In this document: positions 8,439-19,555 of the stretch, piece after piece
Layout of the letters: each line of letters opens with the position of its first letter
Position numbering within the stretch: position 1 is the stretch's first letter
Source of the DNA: Nodosilinea sp. E11
GTDB lineage: Bacteria > Cyanobacteriota > Cyanobacteriia > Phormidesmidales > Phormidesmidaceae
Length of the DNA: 64,000 bases
Reading direction: 5' to 3'
Assembly (NCBI RefSeq): GCF_032813545.1
Contig: NZ_CP136520.1
Span: forward strand, 1,916,001-1,980,000
The notes under the pieces: model-generated
Told to the model about the DNA's origin: nothing
What the model saw: only the letters and a program-made list of their open reading frames with translations
Database searches by the model: none
Made by a program: the position numbers and the translations under genes

Positions 8439-8660
8439 CTAGGGCTGAGGTTTTTCGGTATCGGCGTCGCCAACGATAAAAGTAAACGACATGGGGTTGT
8501 CGACCCGCTTCGAGGCCTGACGCAGCTCTAACCCGACAATTAGCCCATCATTGTCGTAGTCGAGAATGAGGTTGGGTGAAACGCGGGCGGTTTCGTCGAC
8601 CTCGCGCTGGTTAAAGGCAATTTGCAGGATGTCGCGATCGGGATCGTAGGTAATCTGCAT
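8439..8660 (-). CDS. DUF2283 family small protein
   Basis: A 73-residue protein with the DUF2283 pattern: MQITYDPDRDILQIAF, then ETARVSPNLILDYDNDGLIV and GLELRQAS. These small beta-rich proteins are often encoded beside DUF4258 proteins and have been suggested to belong to toxin-antitoxin-like pairs; no DUF4258 partner is visible here. The internal ATG at 8660 is preferred over a TTG two codons earlier, since the conserved part starts at once. It lies 71 bases downstream of the glycosyltransferase gene on the same strand. Confidence 0.75.
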   Translation of the reverse strand: MQITYDPDRDILQIAFNQREVDETARVSPNLILDYDNDGLIVGLELRQASKRVDNPMSFTFIVGDADTEKPQP

Positions 8661-8731
8661 AAGCAACGGGCGACGGCGGTGAAACGGGTAGTGTGATAGC
8701 CGCCATCATAGAGTGTTTCGGCCCGCATGGT

Positions 8732-11059
8732 TTACCCCTTTACCACGGGCATAGCCTGAAGCCGACGGGGGGTAAACCGGCGGGGCCAAAATAGCACCCG
8801 CAGCAGCAGCCCAATCGATTGTAGTTCGCCGGGGCTGTTCCACCGTTTCCACTGGCCAGGGCGACAAAACAAGGTGGTGACTAGGGCTCGGTAGCTGGCG
8901 GGGGGTAGGGGGCCAAACTGCACCCGAATCTGGGGTAAGTCATCCTCGATGCCGACGGCGGTGATAATGCCCTCTAGGGCGATCGCCTCTTCGGCAATGT
9001 CTAGATCGACGGCCATGCCTACCACCAGGGGATAGTCTGGGGTGGCGGCCTGGGTGAGGGTGACTTCGACCCCTGCCTCAGACATTAACGTTGTCACTCC
9101 CCACCAGGGTTTGGGCGGTTTTGGGATGGCCGTCTTGGCGGTGGTCTTGCCGCTTACGCCAGACTCTAACTCCGCCGCAAATAGCTTAGGCGACAGCTTG
9201 ATCACCCGGCGCAGGTCAAACCAGGCGTGGGTGTCGGGGCGGGGCACATCGAGCAAGATCAGCAGGGCCACGGCGATCATGGCCAGGTTGTAGGTGCTCC
9301 ACAGCCAGCCCAGGGTTAACCCCTGCATTTGCCAGCCCTCAGGGGCTAAGCTCAGCCCCAGGTTGCGCCATAGACTGACGGCGGTGAGCCCAAACAGCAC
9401 CACCAGCGGCCAACCCAGCCGCCAGTTAAACCGAAACCCCTGGCTAGAGGTGCCCTTAGGCGTGACTGTAAACCCCCGCGCAAACGGGGATACCATGGCC
9501 TGCACCACCGTGGCCGCCAGCGGAAACACCAGCACCAGCGAGTAAATATCGGAGAGCAGGGCCGATCGCGATCGCTCGTTGAGCCAGGCAAACACCGTCA
9601 GCTGCATCAGGTAGTAGGGCACAAAGTAGTAGAGCAGCTCTGGGGCTGTCGCTCGAATGGGGATGACACCCAAAAACGAGTAGGCCAGAGGCATCAGCAA
9701 GAACCCAATGCGGGGAATGCTGCTAAACCAGTGCAGCAGCCCTTCGAGGTGGCCCAGCCGCTGCATGGGGGTTAGCCCCGGTATGGTCAACGGGTTGGAG
9801 GCGATAAAAAAAGCTTGTAGGGTGCCTCTGGCCCAGCGCAGCCGCTGACTGGCGTGAGCGGCGATGTCGTCGGCGGCAAGGCCAGCGCTGAGTTTTTCGT
9901 CGAGATAAATCACCTGATGGCCCTGGGCGGCTAGCTGCACAGCGGTAAAGTAGTCTTCGCTAAGCGATTCGGTGACAAAGCCGCCGGTTTTTTCTAAGGC
10001 GCTGCGCCGCACCACAAAGGAGGTGCCCGAGCAGACCACGCTGCCCACCCCGTCGCGCATGGGCTGAATCTGACGGTAAAACACTTCTTCTTCGGGCGTG
10101 AGCACGCCTTCTAGGCCTAGATTGCGGGCGATCGGGTCGGCATTGTAAAAGCTCTGGGGGGTCTGCACCAGCCCCACCGTAGGCTGCTGAAAAAAGCCCA
10201 CCGTACGGCAGAGAAAATTGAGGGTGGGCACAAAATCGGCATCAAAGGAGGCGATTAGCTCGCCCTGGGGAATGCCTTTGACCCTGGCGTGCGCGATCGC
10301 ATAGTTGAGGTTGCCTGCCTTGGCGTGGTGGTTGTCGGGGCGGGTCACGTATTCGCAGCCCAGATCGGCGGCCAGGGCCTTGATTTCGGGACGGCGGGTG
10401 TCGTCGAGCAGGTAAACGGTCTTGCGTGGGTAGGTCATGGCCTGGCAGCCAATGATGGTGCGGCGCAAAATAAACGCCGGTTCATCGTAGGTGGGAATAA
10501 ACACATCGACCCAGGGCTGGTAGCGCCCGCTGAGCACATCCTGCTCTAGGGCGTCGGCCTGGGGGCGGCGATCGCGAACCCGCAGCAGCAGCAGCAGCTG
10601 AAGCATGCTGGTTACCAGGCCAAACAGCTCCATCCCCAGCAGCCCCAGGCTGAGGGTGCCTTCTAAGGGCGAGGCCAGGTTGAGGGTGGTCAGGCAGCGC
10701 CACACCAGGTAGCGCCCCAGCAGCACCAGCAACAGGCCAATCACCAGGCACCGCGACCAGGGCCGAGGCCGGGGCGACAGGCGGGTAATGGCGAGGGCCG
10801 CAAGCCACAGCAGCACCGTAGGAGCGACCAGATAGTGCACCGCGATCATCGGCACCTCTAGCCACGGCAGAGACTGGCCCTGCCAGTCGTGCAGCCCATC
10901 CAACAGGGCGGTAATGCGTGCTTCACCCCTAAACCAGGCGATCATCAGGGCCGTAGTTAAGCCGGTGCTAGCTGCCAGAATCAGCGTGGCCCAGCGCACC
11001 GGGGGACGCGATTTAGCCTGGTCGGTGGGTTTAGGAACAGACTTGGGTAAAAACGCCAT
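8732..11059 (-). CDS. Cellulose-synthase-like family 2 glycosyltransferase
   Basis: A large membrane glycosyltransferase (775 residues from the ATG at 11059; a frame extension to 11131 would add 24 weakly protein-like residues). It has N-terminal membrane spans, a GT-A catalytic domain with the substrate aspartates in YLLDDTRRPE and DADFVPT, SEDYFT at the usual TED position and QRLRWARG (QxxRW), which marks processive synthases. More membrane spans follow. The C-terminal region (GVTTLMSEAGVEVTLTQ and on) resembles PilZ but lacks the canonical RxxxR and D/NxSxxG residues, keeping only SxxG. It probably polymerises cellulose or a related beta-glucan across the inner membrane. Cyclic-di-GMP control is uncertain because of the degenerate PilZ motif. 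Confidence 0.85.
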   Translation of the reverse strand: MAFLPKSVPKPTDQAKSRPPVRWATLILAASTGLTTALMIAWFRGEARITALLDGLHDWQGQSLPWLEVPMIAVHYLVAPTVLLWLAALAITRLSPRPRPWSRCLVIGLLLVLLGRYLVWRCLTTLNLASPLEGTLSLGLLGMELFGLVTSMLQLLLLLRVRDRRPQADALEQDVLSGRYQPWVDVFIPTYDEPAFILRRTIIGCQAMTYPRKTVYLLDDTRRPEIKALAADLGCEYVTRPDNHHAKAGNLNYAIAHARVKGIPQGELIASFDADFVPTLNFLCRTVGFFQQPTVGLVQTPQSFYNADPIARNLGLEGVLTPEEEVFYRQIQPMRDGVGSVVCSGTSFVVRRSALEKTGGFVTESLSEDYFTAVQLAAQGHQVIYLDEKLSAGLAADDIAAHASQRLRWARGTLQAFFIASNPLTIPGLTPMQRLGHLEGLLHWFSSIPRIGFLLMPLAYSFLGVIPIRATAPELLYYFVPYYLMQLTVFAWLNERSRSALLSDIYSLVLVFPLAATVVQAMVSPFARGFTVTPKGTSSQGFRFNWRLGWPLVVLFGLTAVSLWRNLGLSLAPEGWQMQGLTLGWLWSTYNLAMIAVALLILLDVPRPDTHAWFDLRRVIKLSPKLFAAELESGVSGKTTAKTAIPKPPKPWWGVTTLMSEAGVEVTLTQAATPDYPLVVGMAVDLDIAEEAIALEGIITAVGIEDDLPQIRVQFGPLPPASYRALVTTLFCRPGQWKRWNSPGELQSIGLLLRVLFWPRRFTPRRLQAMPVVKG

Positions 11060-11363
11060 GGTGCAGATGACCGGGTAGATGGTGCCGGAAGCAGAGGCGA
11101 AGCCGCCCCTTGATTCAAACCCCTGGGACAAACCAGCCCTAGGGCAAATGGATCGCGTAGACGGTGCTAGGCCTGATCTCTATGCTGGCAGATGCCTCTG
11201 AGAGCAGCCTGAGCGGTTCATCAACAAGTGGTGACAAACCAGGAGATGTTTACGTTAGACCCCTGGGAGCACGACCTTGTGGCCCTGCCCATTACCATAC
11301 GGATCAGAGGGCGAACTGGATGAGTTTGCCCCAAAGCTTGCCTCCAGAGTTTGCCCCCAGAGT

Positions 11364-13094
11364 TTAGCGATCGCCCTCCGGCGACCTCGGCGCGATCGAC
11401 TGGCGTAGCCCCTCGTGACCAAAGCTATAGCCCCCCGCTACCCGGCGCAGCAGCCCCGCCGCTACCATAGCCTCGAGCCAGGCGCGACCCGTCACGGGCA
11501 ACCCCTGTCGCCCTCCCAGCAAGAGCCGAACCATGGTGTGCTGCACCGTAAACGACAGCCACAGAGCCGCGATCGTCAGCCCAGCCACGATCACTCGGGC
11601 TCGGGGCAGGGTCAGTAGGGTAAAGGGGTGTTGCCCGCCGACCACCGCTGGCAACACCAGCAGCAGCAGCAAAATGATGCCGAGAATGGCTACCAACAGC
11701 AGCGCATTGCGTAGGGCTAAGGTCACATCCTGGTTGGGGGTCTGACGATATTGGGCCGTTCTGGCCAACCCCTGGTGCAGCAGCCCTAGTAAGCCCAGCC
11801 CCCAGCCCCCTACCGCCCCGATCACCCCCGCCCAGCCAAAGGCGGGCAGTCCCAGGCCAAAGGGCGTTAAGAGCAGGGCGGCCACCGTGCCCAACCCGAC
11901 CCCCAGCGCCAGGCCCAGCAGACCACAGGTTAGGGCTAAGGTGAGCAGAGGACCGGGCGATGCGATCGCCAGCCCTAGTCGAACGTAGGGAAAGTTCTCT
12001 AGATCAATTTGAGAGAGCATCAGCCCCAGGGCTACTCCCAGCAGGAGGTTGCCTCCCACCAGCCCCATCAACAGGGCGATCGCCAGCCCCACCAGCAGCC
12101 GGTAGAGCAGTTGACGCGGTTCGGGCAGCCACCCCCGATCGAGGTCGTCTAAATAAAACAGGCGAGGCCGCTGGTCGAGCTGTCTAGCTAGCCAGGCCAG
12201 GGCCGATTGGTGTAGAGCTGGGTTGCCTTTGGTGTTGGCTAGCCCCTGGGCCAGGTATCGCTGCACTAGCTCGGCGCGGCTGCGCAGGGGTGGGTCGGCG
12301 GGGTTATCCATGGCGACCAGCAGAGTCAGTAGCAGAGGTAACCGGGCCAGTTGTTGCAGCAGTTTGCTGCCCTTGATCACCGGCCATAGCTCGGAGCGGC
12401 GTTGGCCCAGCACATAGTCTTTTACCTGCTGAGCCGCCAGGGGAATGAGGTTCACCCCACCGTTGAATTGATCAAAGGTCAGCCCCGAGGATTCCATCAC
12501 CTGGCGACGGCAGCAGAGCAGGGCTGTTTGATTGGGGTTAGTTCGCAGTAGGGCCTCTAGGGCAGCGGCGCATTTGCGCTGTTGAGGAATTGCTAATTGG
12601 TCAAAGCCATCGACTAAAAATGTCAGGCGGGCATTGTCGATCCAGCTCAGCGCTGCGCCTTTGGCCACGCGGTAGTCGCGCCACAGAGCGGCAGCGAGCC
12701 ACTCTCGCATGGGTTCTCCGGCCCAGGCCGAGACATCTGCCAGCACCGGTACTGGCCCACTGCGCTTCAGCAAAAGTTCGCCTACCGCCAGCAGGGTATG
12801 GGTTTTGCCCACCCCCGCCTCGCCCAAAATCAGCAGGCGACCGTCAATGCCGTCGCGCTGAAACAGGTCTACGATCTCCCCCACCGAGGTCAGCACCTGG
12901 TTGTCTTGGCGACCAAACTGTAGCCCCCACACCCGATAGTTCATGGGAATCTCGCGCCGGGGGGTCACCAACGACAACCCCGCTCGATGGGTTGCTAGCT
13001 GACGACTCACTACCTGGGCCAGTGCCTTGAGGTCAGCCGCTGCCGGGGTCAAGGTTTGGCCAGGAATCAGCGATCGCAGGGTACTGGTAACCAT
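11364..13094 (-). CDS. NACHT-type STAND NTPase with C-terminal membrane domain
   Basis: A 576-residue protein. An N-terminal segment of about 80 residues is followed by a NACHT-like NTPase module: Walker A LILGEAGVGKTHTLLA, Walker B LTFLVDGFDQLA and a downstream arginine-rich sensor area. The C-terminal half has about six to eight hydrophobic segments (for example LALTCGLLGLALGVGLGTVA and ALLLVAILGIILLLLLVLPA), then a short soluble tail with LLRRVAGGYSFGHEGLRQ, typical of cyanobacterial NACHT proteins. Such architectures are suspected in signalling or defence, without proof. I chose the ATG at 13094, 22 bases after the rhodanese stop; a start at 13160 would overlap that gene with non-protein-like sequence. 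Confidence 0.8.
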   Translation of the reverse strand: MVTSTLRSLIPGQTLTPAAADLKALAQVVSRQLATHRAGLSLVTPRREIPMNYRVWGLQFGRQDNQVLTSVGEIVDLFQRDGIDGRLLILGEAGVGKTHTLLAVGELLLKRSGPVPVLADVSAWAGEPMREWLAAALWRDYRVAKGAALSWIDNARLTFLVDGFDQLAIPQQRKCAAALEALLRTNPNQTALLCCRRQVMESSGLTFDQFNGGVNLIPLAAQQVKDYVLGQRRSELWPVIKGSKLLQQLARLPLLLTLLVAMDNPADPPLRSRAELVQRYLAQGLANTKGNPALHQSALAWLARQLDQRPRLFYLDDLDRGWLPEPRQLLYRLLVGLAIALLMGLVGGNLLLGVALGLMLSQIDLENFPYVRLGLAIASPGPLLTLALTCGLLGLALGVGLGTVAALLLTPFGLGLPAFGWAGVIGAVGGWGLGLLGLLHQGLARTAQYRQTPNQDVTLALRNALLLVAILGIILLLLLVLPAVVGGQHPFTLLTLPRARVIVAGLTIAALWLSFTVQHTMVRLLLGGRQGLPVTGRAWLEAMVAAGLLRRVAGGYSFGHEGLRQSIAPRSPEGDR

Positions 13095-13116
13095 GGGGTC
13101 AACCCTCGTAACGGGC

Positions 13117-13476
13117 CTAGTAACGGGGCACCGATCGATCGACCGTGAGGGCATAGGCATCGATGCCGCCGGTCACATTCTTCAGCTGGGTAAAGCCTTG
13201 CTGGGCCAGCCACATACACATTTGGGCCGATCGCATGCCGTGGTGACAGAGCACAATGGTCTCGCGATCGCGCTCAAACCGGCTGTGGATCGTCTCTGAC
13301 CAGGTGGCATACTCGCTCAGGGGCAGATTCTCAAACCCTGCAAGGCTAGCCGTCTCAACTTCCTGCGGCTCACGGACGTCAATTAGTTGTAGGGTATCGT
13401 CGCCCTCGGCTAGGCGCTGGGCCAGGGCATCAACGCTGAGCGGTTCGTAGGGAGCGGCATCGGGAGAAACAGTCAT
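13117..13476 (-). CDS. Single-domain rhodanese-like protein
   Basis: A 119-residue rhodanese homology domain with the active-site loop IVLCHHGMRS; the cysteine would carry a persulfide in sulfur transfer. LIDVREPQEVETASLAG is the standard N-terminal rhodanese strand-helix and MCMWLAQQGF the helix after the active site. It lacks a signal peptide, so it is cytoplasmic. The NACHT NTPase gene follows 22 bases downstream on the same strand, so the two probably share a transcript, although no functional link is known. Confidence 0.88.
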   Translation of the reverse strand: MTVSPDAAPYEPLSVDALAQRLAEGDDTLQLIDVREPQEVETASLAGFENLPLSEYATWSETIHSRFERDRETIVLCHHGMRSAQMCMWLAQQGFTQLKNVTGGIDAYALTVDRSVPRY

Positions 13477-13656
13477 AGATCAATAGTAGGGGCAGCGGCA
13501 AAATTGTGGTGCGTCTGGGGGCGTGTACAGTCCGTGACTTCCCTTAGACTTTACGCAACATTAACCCATCTCTCCGGAAAGGTGGTATACCCTGAGCTCA
13601 GCTGGGCTATTCTCTGCGCCGGTTAAGCACGTCCTGAGCCTTTGCAAACTATACCG

Positions 13657-14352
13657 ATGAAAACCATTGGCCTAATTGGTGGCATGAGCTGGGAGTCATC
13701 CCTGGAGTATTACCGCATTCTCAACCAGACCACCCGCGATCGCCTGGGGGGGCTACATTCCGCCAAGATCATTTTGTTCTCGGTCGACTTTGCCGACATG
13801 GCCGCCATGCAGCACGAGGGCCGCTGGAACGAGATTTCAGAAATTTTGGTTGAAGCAGCCCAGCAGTTGCAAATGGCTGGGGCCAGCCTGGTGCTGGTGT
13901 GCGCCAACACTATGCACCGTCTGGCCGACGATATCGAAGCCTGCATCTCAATTCCGCTGCTGCACATTGCCGACGCTACCGCCGAGGCGATCAAAGCCCA
14001 GGGCCTGGGGCGGGTGGGGCTGCTGGGCACCAAATTTACTATGGAGGAGGCGTTTTACCGCGATCGCCTGCGCGACAAACACGGCTTGGAGATGATCGTG
14101 CCCGATGCGGCTGGCCGTGAGGCGGTGCACACCATTATTTATGAGGAGCTGTGCCAGGGCGAGATCAAGCCCGAGTCACGACAAACATTATTGGCTCTGT
14201 GCCAAGAGCTGATGGAGGCCGGAGCTGAAGGAGTGGTGTTGGGCTGCACCGAGCTAGAACTGCTGCTGGGTGATGGGGCGGCAACGGTGCCTCTATTTCC
14301 CACCACCCGCATCCACGCCGAGGCGGCGGTGAAGCTGGCCTTAGAGCTGTAG
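13657..14352 (+). CDS. Aspartate/glutamate racemase family protein
   Basis: A cofactor-independent amino acid racemase of the YgeA/aspartate racemase type. It starts MKTIGLIGGMSWESSLEYYR, the family signature, and has both catalytic cysteines, in VCANTMHR (about residue 84) and LGCTELELL (about 194). 231 residues matches the family. I chose the ATG at 13657; a TTG at 13642 would add five residues before the first conserved strand. It probably interconverts L- and D-aspartate (or glutamate) for the cell wall or signalling; which substrate cannot be read from the sequence. Confidence 0.88.
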   Translation: MKTIGLIGGMSWESSLEYYRILNQTTRDRLGGLHSAKIILFSVDFADMAAMQHEGRWNEISEILVEAAQQLQMAGASLVLVCANTMHRLADDIEACISIPLLHIADATAEAIKAQGLGRVGLLGTKFTMEEAFYRDRLRDKHGLEMIVPDAAGREAVHTIIYEELCQGEIKPESRQTLLALCQELMEAGAEGVVLGCTELELLLGDGAATVPLFPTTRIHAEAAVKLALEL

Positions 14353-14359
14353 ATCATCT

Positions 14360-14423
14360 AGAAACCGGGTTTCTGAGGTTGTAGCAATATCCGTTGGCAA
14401 TGCAAAGCAGAAACCGGGTTTCT
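14360..14423. repeat. Direct repeat of a palindromic 15-mer
   Basis: AGAAACCGGGTTTCT occurs at 14360-14374 and again at 14409-14423, each followed by a G-rich link and then AGCAATAT. Each copy is a near-perfect palindrome. This short palindrome is common between cyanobacterial genes. It sits between the racemase stop and the channel-like gene. Confidence 0.7.
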
Positions 14424-14521
14424 GGCGGCAGCAATATTTTGATAGATGAGTTTCGGTGCGTGTATGGTGGGGAGAGTTTCGTCCTGGGGCCCTCGTCTTA
14501 CCGTCTTCAACGCCTGTGCCT

Positions 14522-15577
14522 ATGACCGCAACGCCCTCTCCCCAACGCCACCTGCGGCAGCGGCTCATGGCCCTGGCGATCGCGCTTACCCTGGCTGGCG
14601 TGGTGGCCCTGCTGCTGTGGCAAGAAAGCGGCAGCAGCGGCTTCTGGGCGGTGCTAGAGAACATTGTCATTACCCTCATGGGCGAATACCCCGATAAACC
14701 CCGCAGTTCCCTGGGGCGGGTGCTACAGCTGCTGCTGCTGATCTCGGGCACATTTATCTTTGGGGCCATCAGCGGTAAGATTTCTTCGATTTTTGTCACC
14801 CGTGCCCTGCGATCGGAGACCACCGTGAGCCTGTTCAACAACCACATCATTCTCTGCAACTGGAACGACAAGGCGGCGGGCATCATCGACCAGCTGCTGG
14901 AGGGCAACAAAGACAATCCCATCGACATCGTGGTGGTGGCCGCAAAACCCGTCGCCGATCGCCGCGAATTCCCTACCCAAGTGCACTTTGTCCAAGACGA
15001 CCCCACCCACCACGACACCCTAGAACGACTTCATGCCTCCCAGGCCAAGGCGGTAATTTTGCTGGCCGACGAGGCCACCGAGTCCCCCGACGACAAAAAC
15101 GCCCTGATTGCGTTAGCCATCAAACACCTGGAGCAAATCCCCGGTCGCCAAAAAGACATCCACGTGATCGCCGAACTGGTGAACCTGCGCCGCCGTCGCC
15201 ACCTGCAAGAGGCCGGGGTCGATGAGGTGGTTTCAGCCCGCGACTACAGTGCTGGCATTATGGCCCAGAGCGCCATGTTCAAACATATGTCGGTGGTCTA
15301 CCAACAACTGCTCACCTACTCCGACGATTCCAATGAGTTTTACTTTATCGACCCAGGCCGCTACCCCAACCATCTCTGGGGCAAGTCCTTTACCGAACTC
15401 AGCCAGTGGATTAGCACCTACAGCGCCACCCAGACCGACAACCCGCTCCTCCTGCTGGGAGTGCGTCGGGGCGACGGCAACATTCTGCTCAACCCCAAAC
15501 CCCAGTCCTTTGATCGCCTGGCTCCCGACGACGCCCTGGTAGTGATGGCCTTTAGACAGGTCGATCGCATCGATTGA
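14522..15577 (+). CDS. Ion-channel-like TrkA-N (RCK) membrane protein
   Basis: A 351-residue protein built like a CASTOR/POLLUX or two-helix potassium channel subunit: one membrane helix (about 14-31), a pore-loop-like stretch, a second helix (LLLLISGTFIFGAISGKIS), then a NAD-binding TrkA-N/RCK domain beginning NNHIILCNWNDKAAGIID. The pore loop reads ITLMGEYPDKP instead of the potassium filter TVGYGD, so ion selectivity cannot be assumed. The C-terminal part (about 260-351) resembles a TrkA-C regulatory lobe. The ATG at 14522 is preferred to a GTG at 14456. It probably opens or closes in response to a nucleotide or ligand bound to the RCK domain; this is inference. Confidence 0.75.
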   Translation: MTATPSPQRHLRQRLMALAIALTLAGVVALLLWQESGSSGFWAVLENIVITLMGEYPDKPRSSLGRVLQLLLLISGTFIFGAISGKISSIFVTRALRSETTVSLFNNHIILCNWNDKAAGIIDQLLEGNKDNPIDIVVVAAKPVADRREFPTQVHFVQDDPTHHDTLERLHASQAKAVILLADEATESPDDKNALIALAIKHLEQIPGRQKDIHVIAELVNLRRRRHLQEAGVDEVVSARDYSAGIMAQSAMFKHMSVVYQQLLTYSDDSNEFYFIDPGRYPNHLWGKSFTELSQWISTYSATQTDNPLLLLGVRRGDGNILLNPKPQSFDRLAPDDALVVMAFRQVDRID

Positions 15578-15775
15578 TTAGGGGTAGCCGTTGCTCGTTC
15601 AGTCGAGTCACCGCCAAGGATCCCGTTCTGATGCCATTTATGAGCCACGACCCTCGCCCATATTACGATCCGTTAAGGTTTATGGGGGGTGGCGATGAGA
15701 GCTGAAATCTCTCGCTATAGACTGGTCAAAGATTAGGAAACCCTTACTGCATAGACCGTTTTGACCTACCTTTGA

Positions 15776-16075
<300 letters not shown>

Positions 16076-16118
16076 GGCAACCCCGCTGCATCGATATAGT
16101 TATCGTCATCAAGCTCAG

Positions 16119-16147
16119 CCCCTGGGACTAACTCCCCCAGGGGTTTT
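16119..16147 (+). terminator. Terminator of psaC
   Basis: Stem CCCCTGGG / CCCAGGGG with a short loop, then TTTT. It is placed 43 bases after the psaC stop. Confidence 0.75.
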
Positions 16148-16235
16148 CTATTGGGGCTATAGACAGATCAGTAGGGTTTCAGGTTCACGGCTGGCCGTGA
16201 ACCTGAAACCTTGGGAATAGGACTTACCTACCCCC

Positions 16236-19025
<2,790 letters not shown>

Positions 19026-19263
19026 GAATTCAGGCAGCTAGGTCAGCGTAGGGTGTTGCACTTAGTCAATCGTAACGGGAGACCGCTCGGCAAGGGGCGA
19101 TCTCCACACCTGGGCCGGGTCAAGGTTGCTTTAGGAAGCGATCAAAAGTGCTTTTCTATCCTATCACCTGGCTTGCTGAGCGGGTTTGCTGGGTGCTGAG
19201 GTCACCGCTGACGAAGGGAGCGATCGCGCCCAGAGATTGCAATACCCCACAGCAGCCCCTTAG

Positions 19264-19440
19264 GGTGCATTCGCGCCGCAATGCACCAAATTCAGACCTG
19301 AGAATTTGCCAACCGAGAGCGGTGCATTGCGGCCATGGGGATGGCTTGGTCATGGGCAAAGGACGTTGAGCCGCGAATGCACCCTACGAATTCTGCGATC
19401 GCCTCACTCCTGTAAGTGCATTCGCGCCGCAATGTACCAA
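19264..19440. repeat. Cluster of inverted repeats in the secA-speA intergenic region
   Basis: The 530-base gap between secA and speA holds no convincing gene. It contains several related copies of a 24-base unit, GGTGCATTCGCG..GCAATGCACC, at 19264-19287, a split and inverted copy (19321-19333 with 19368-19383) and a third copy at about 19417-19439 with one change (GTACC). Each copy can form a hairpin GGTGCATT/AATGCACC. It looks like a nested or duplicated intergenic repeat rather than a regulator of either gene. Confidence 0.65.
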
Positions 19441-19555
19441 AACGTTGTTGTGATTCTGCAACGTCATCTTTACCCACCTAGCCCGGTATTCGGTATAACC
19501 ATTTTGTTACAATTTGGGTCGCGCCTATTGCGGCAGACTTCCTGGCCGCTGACCT

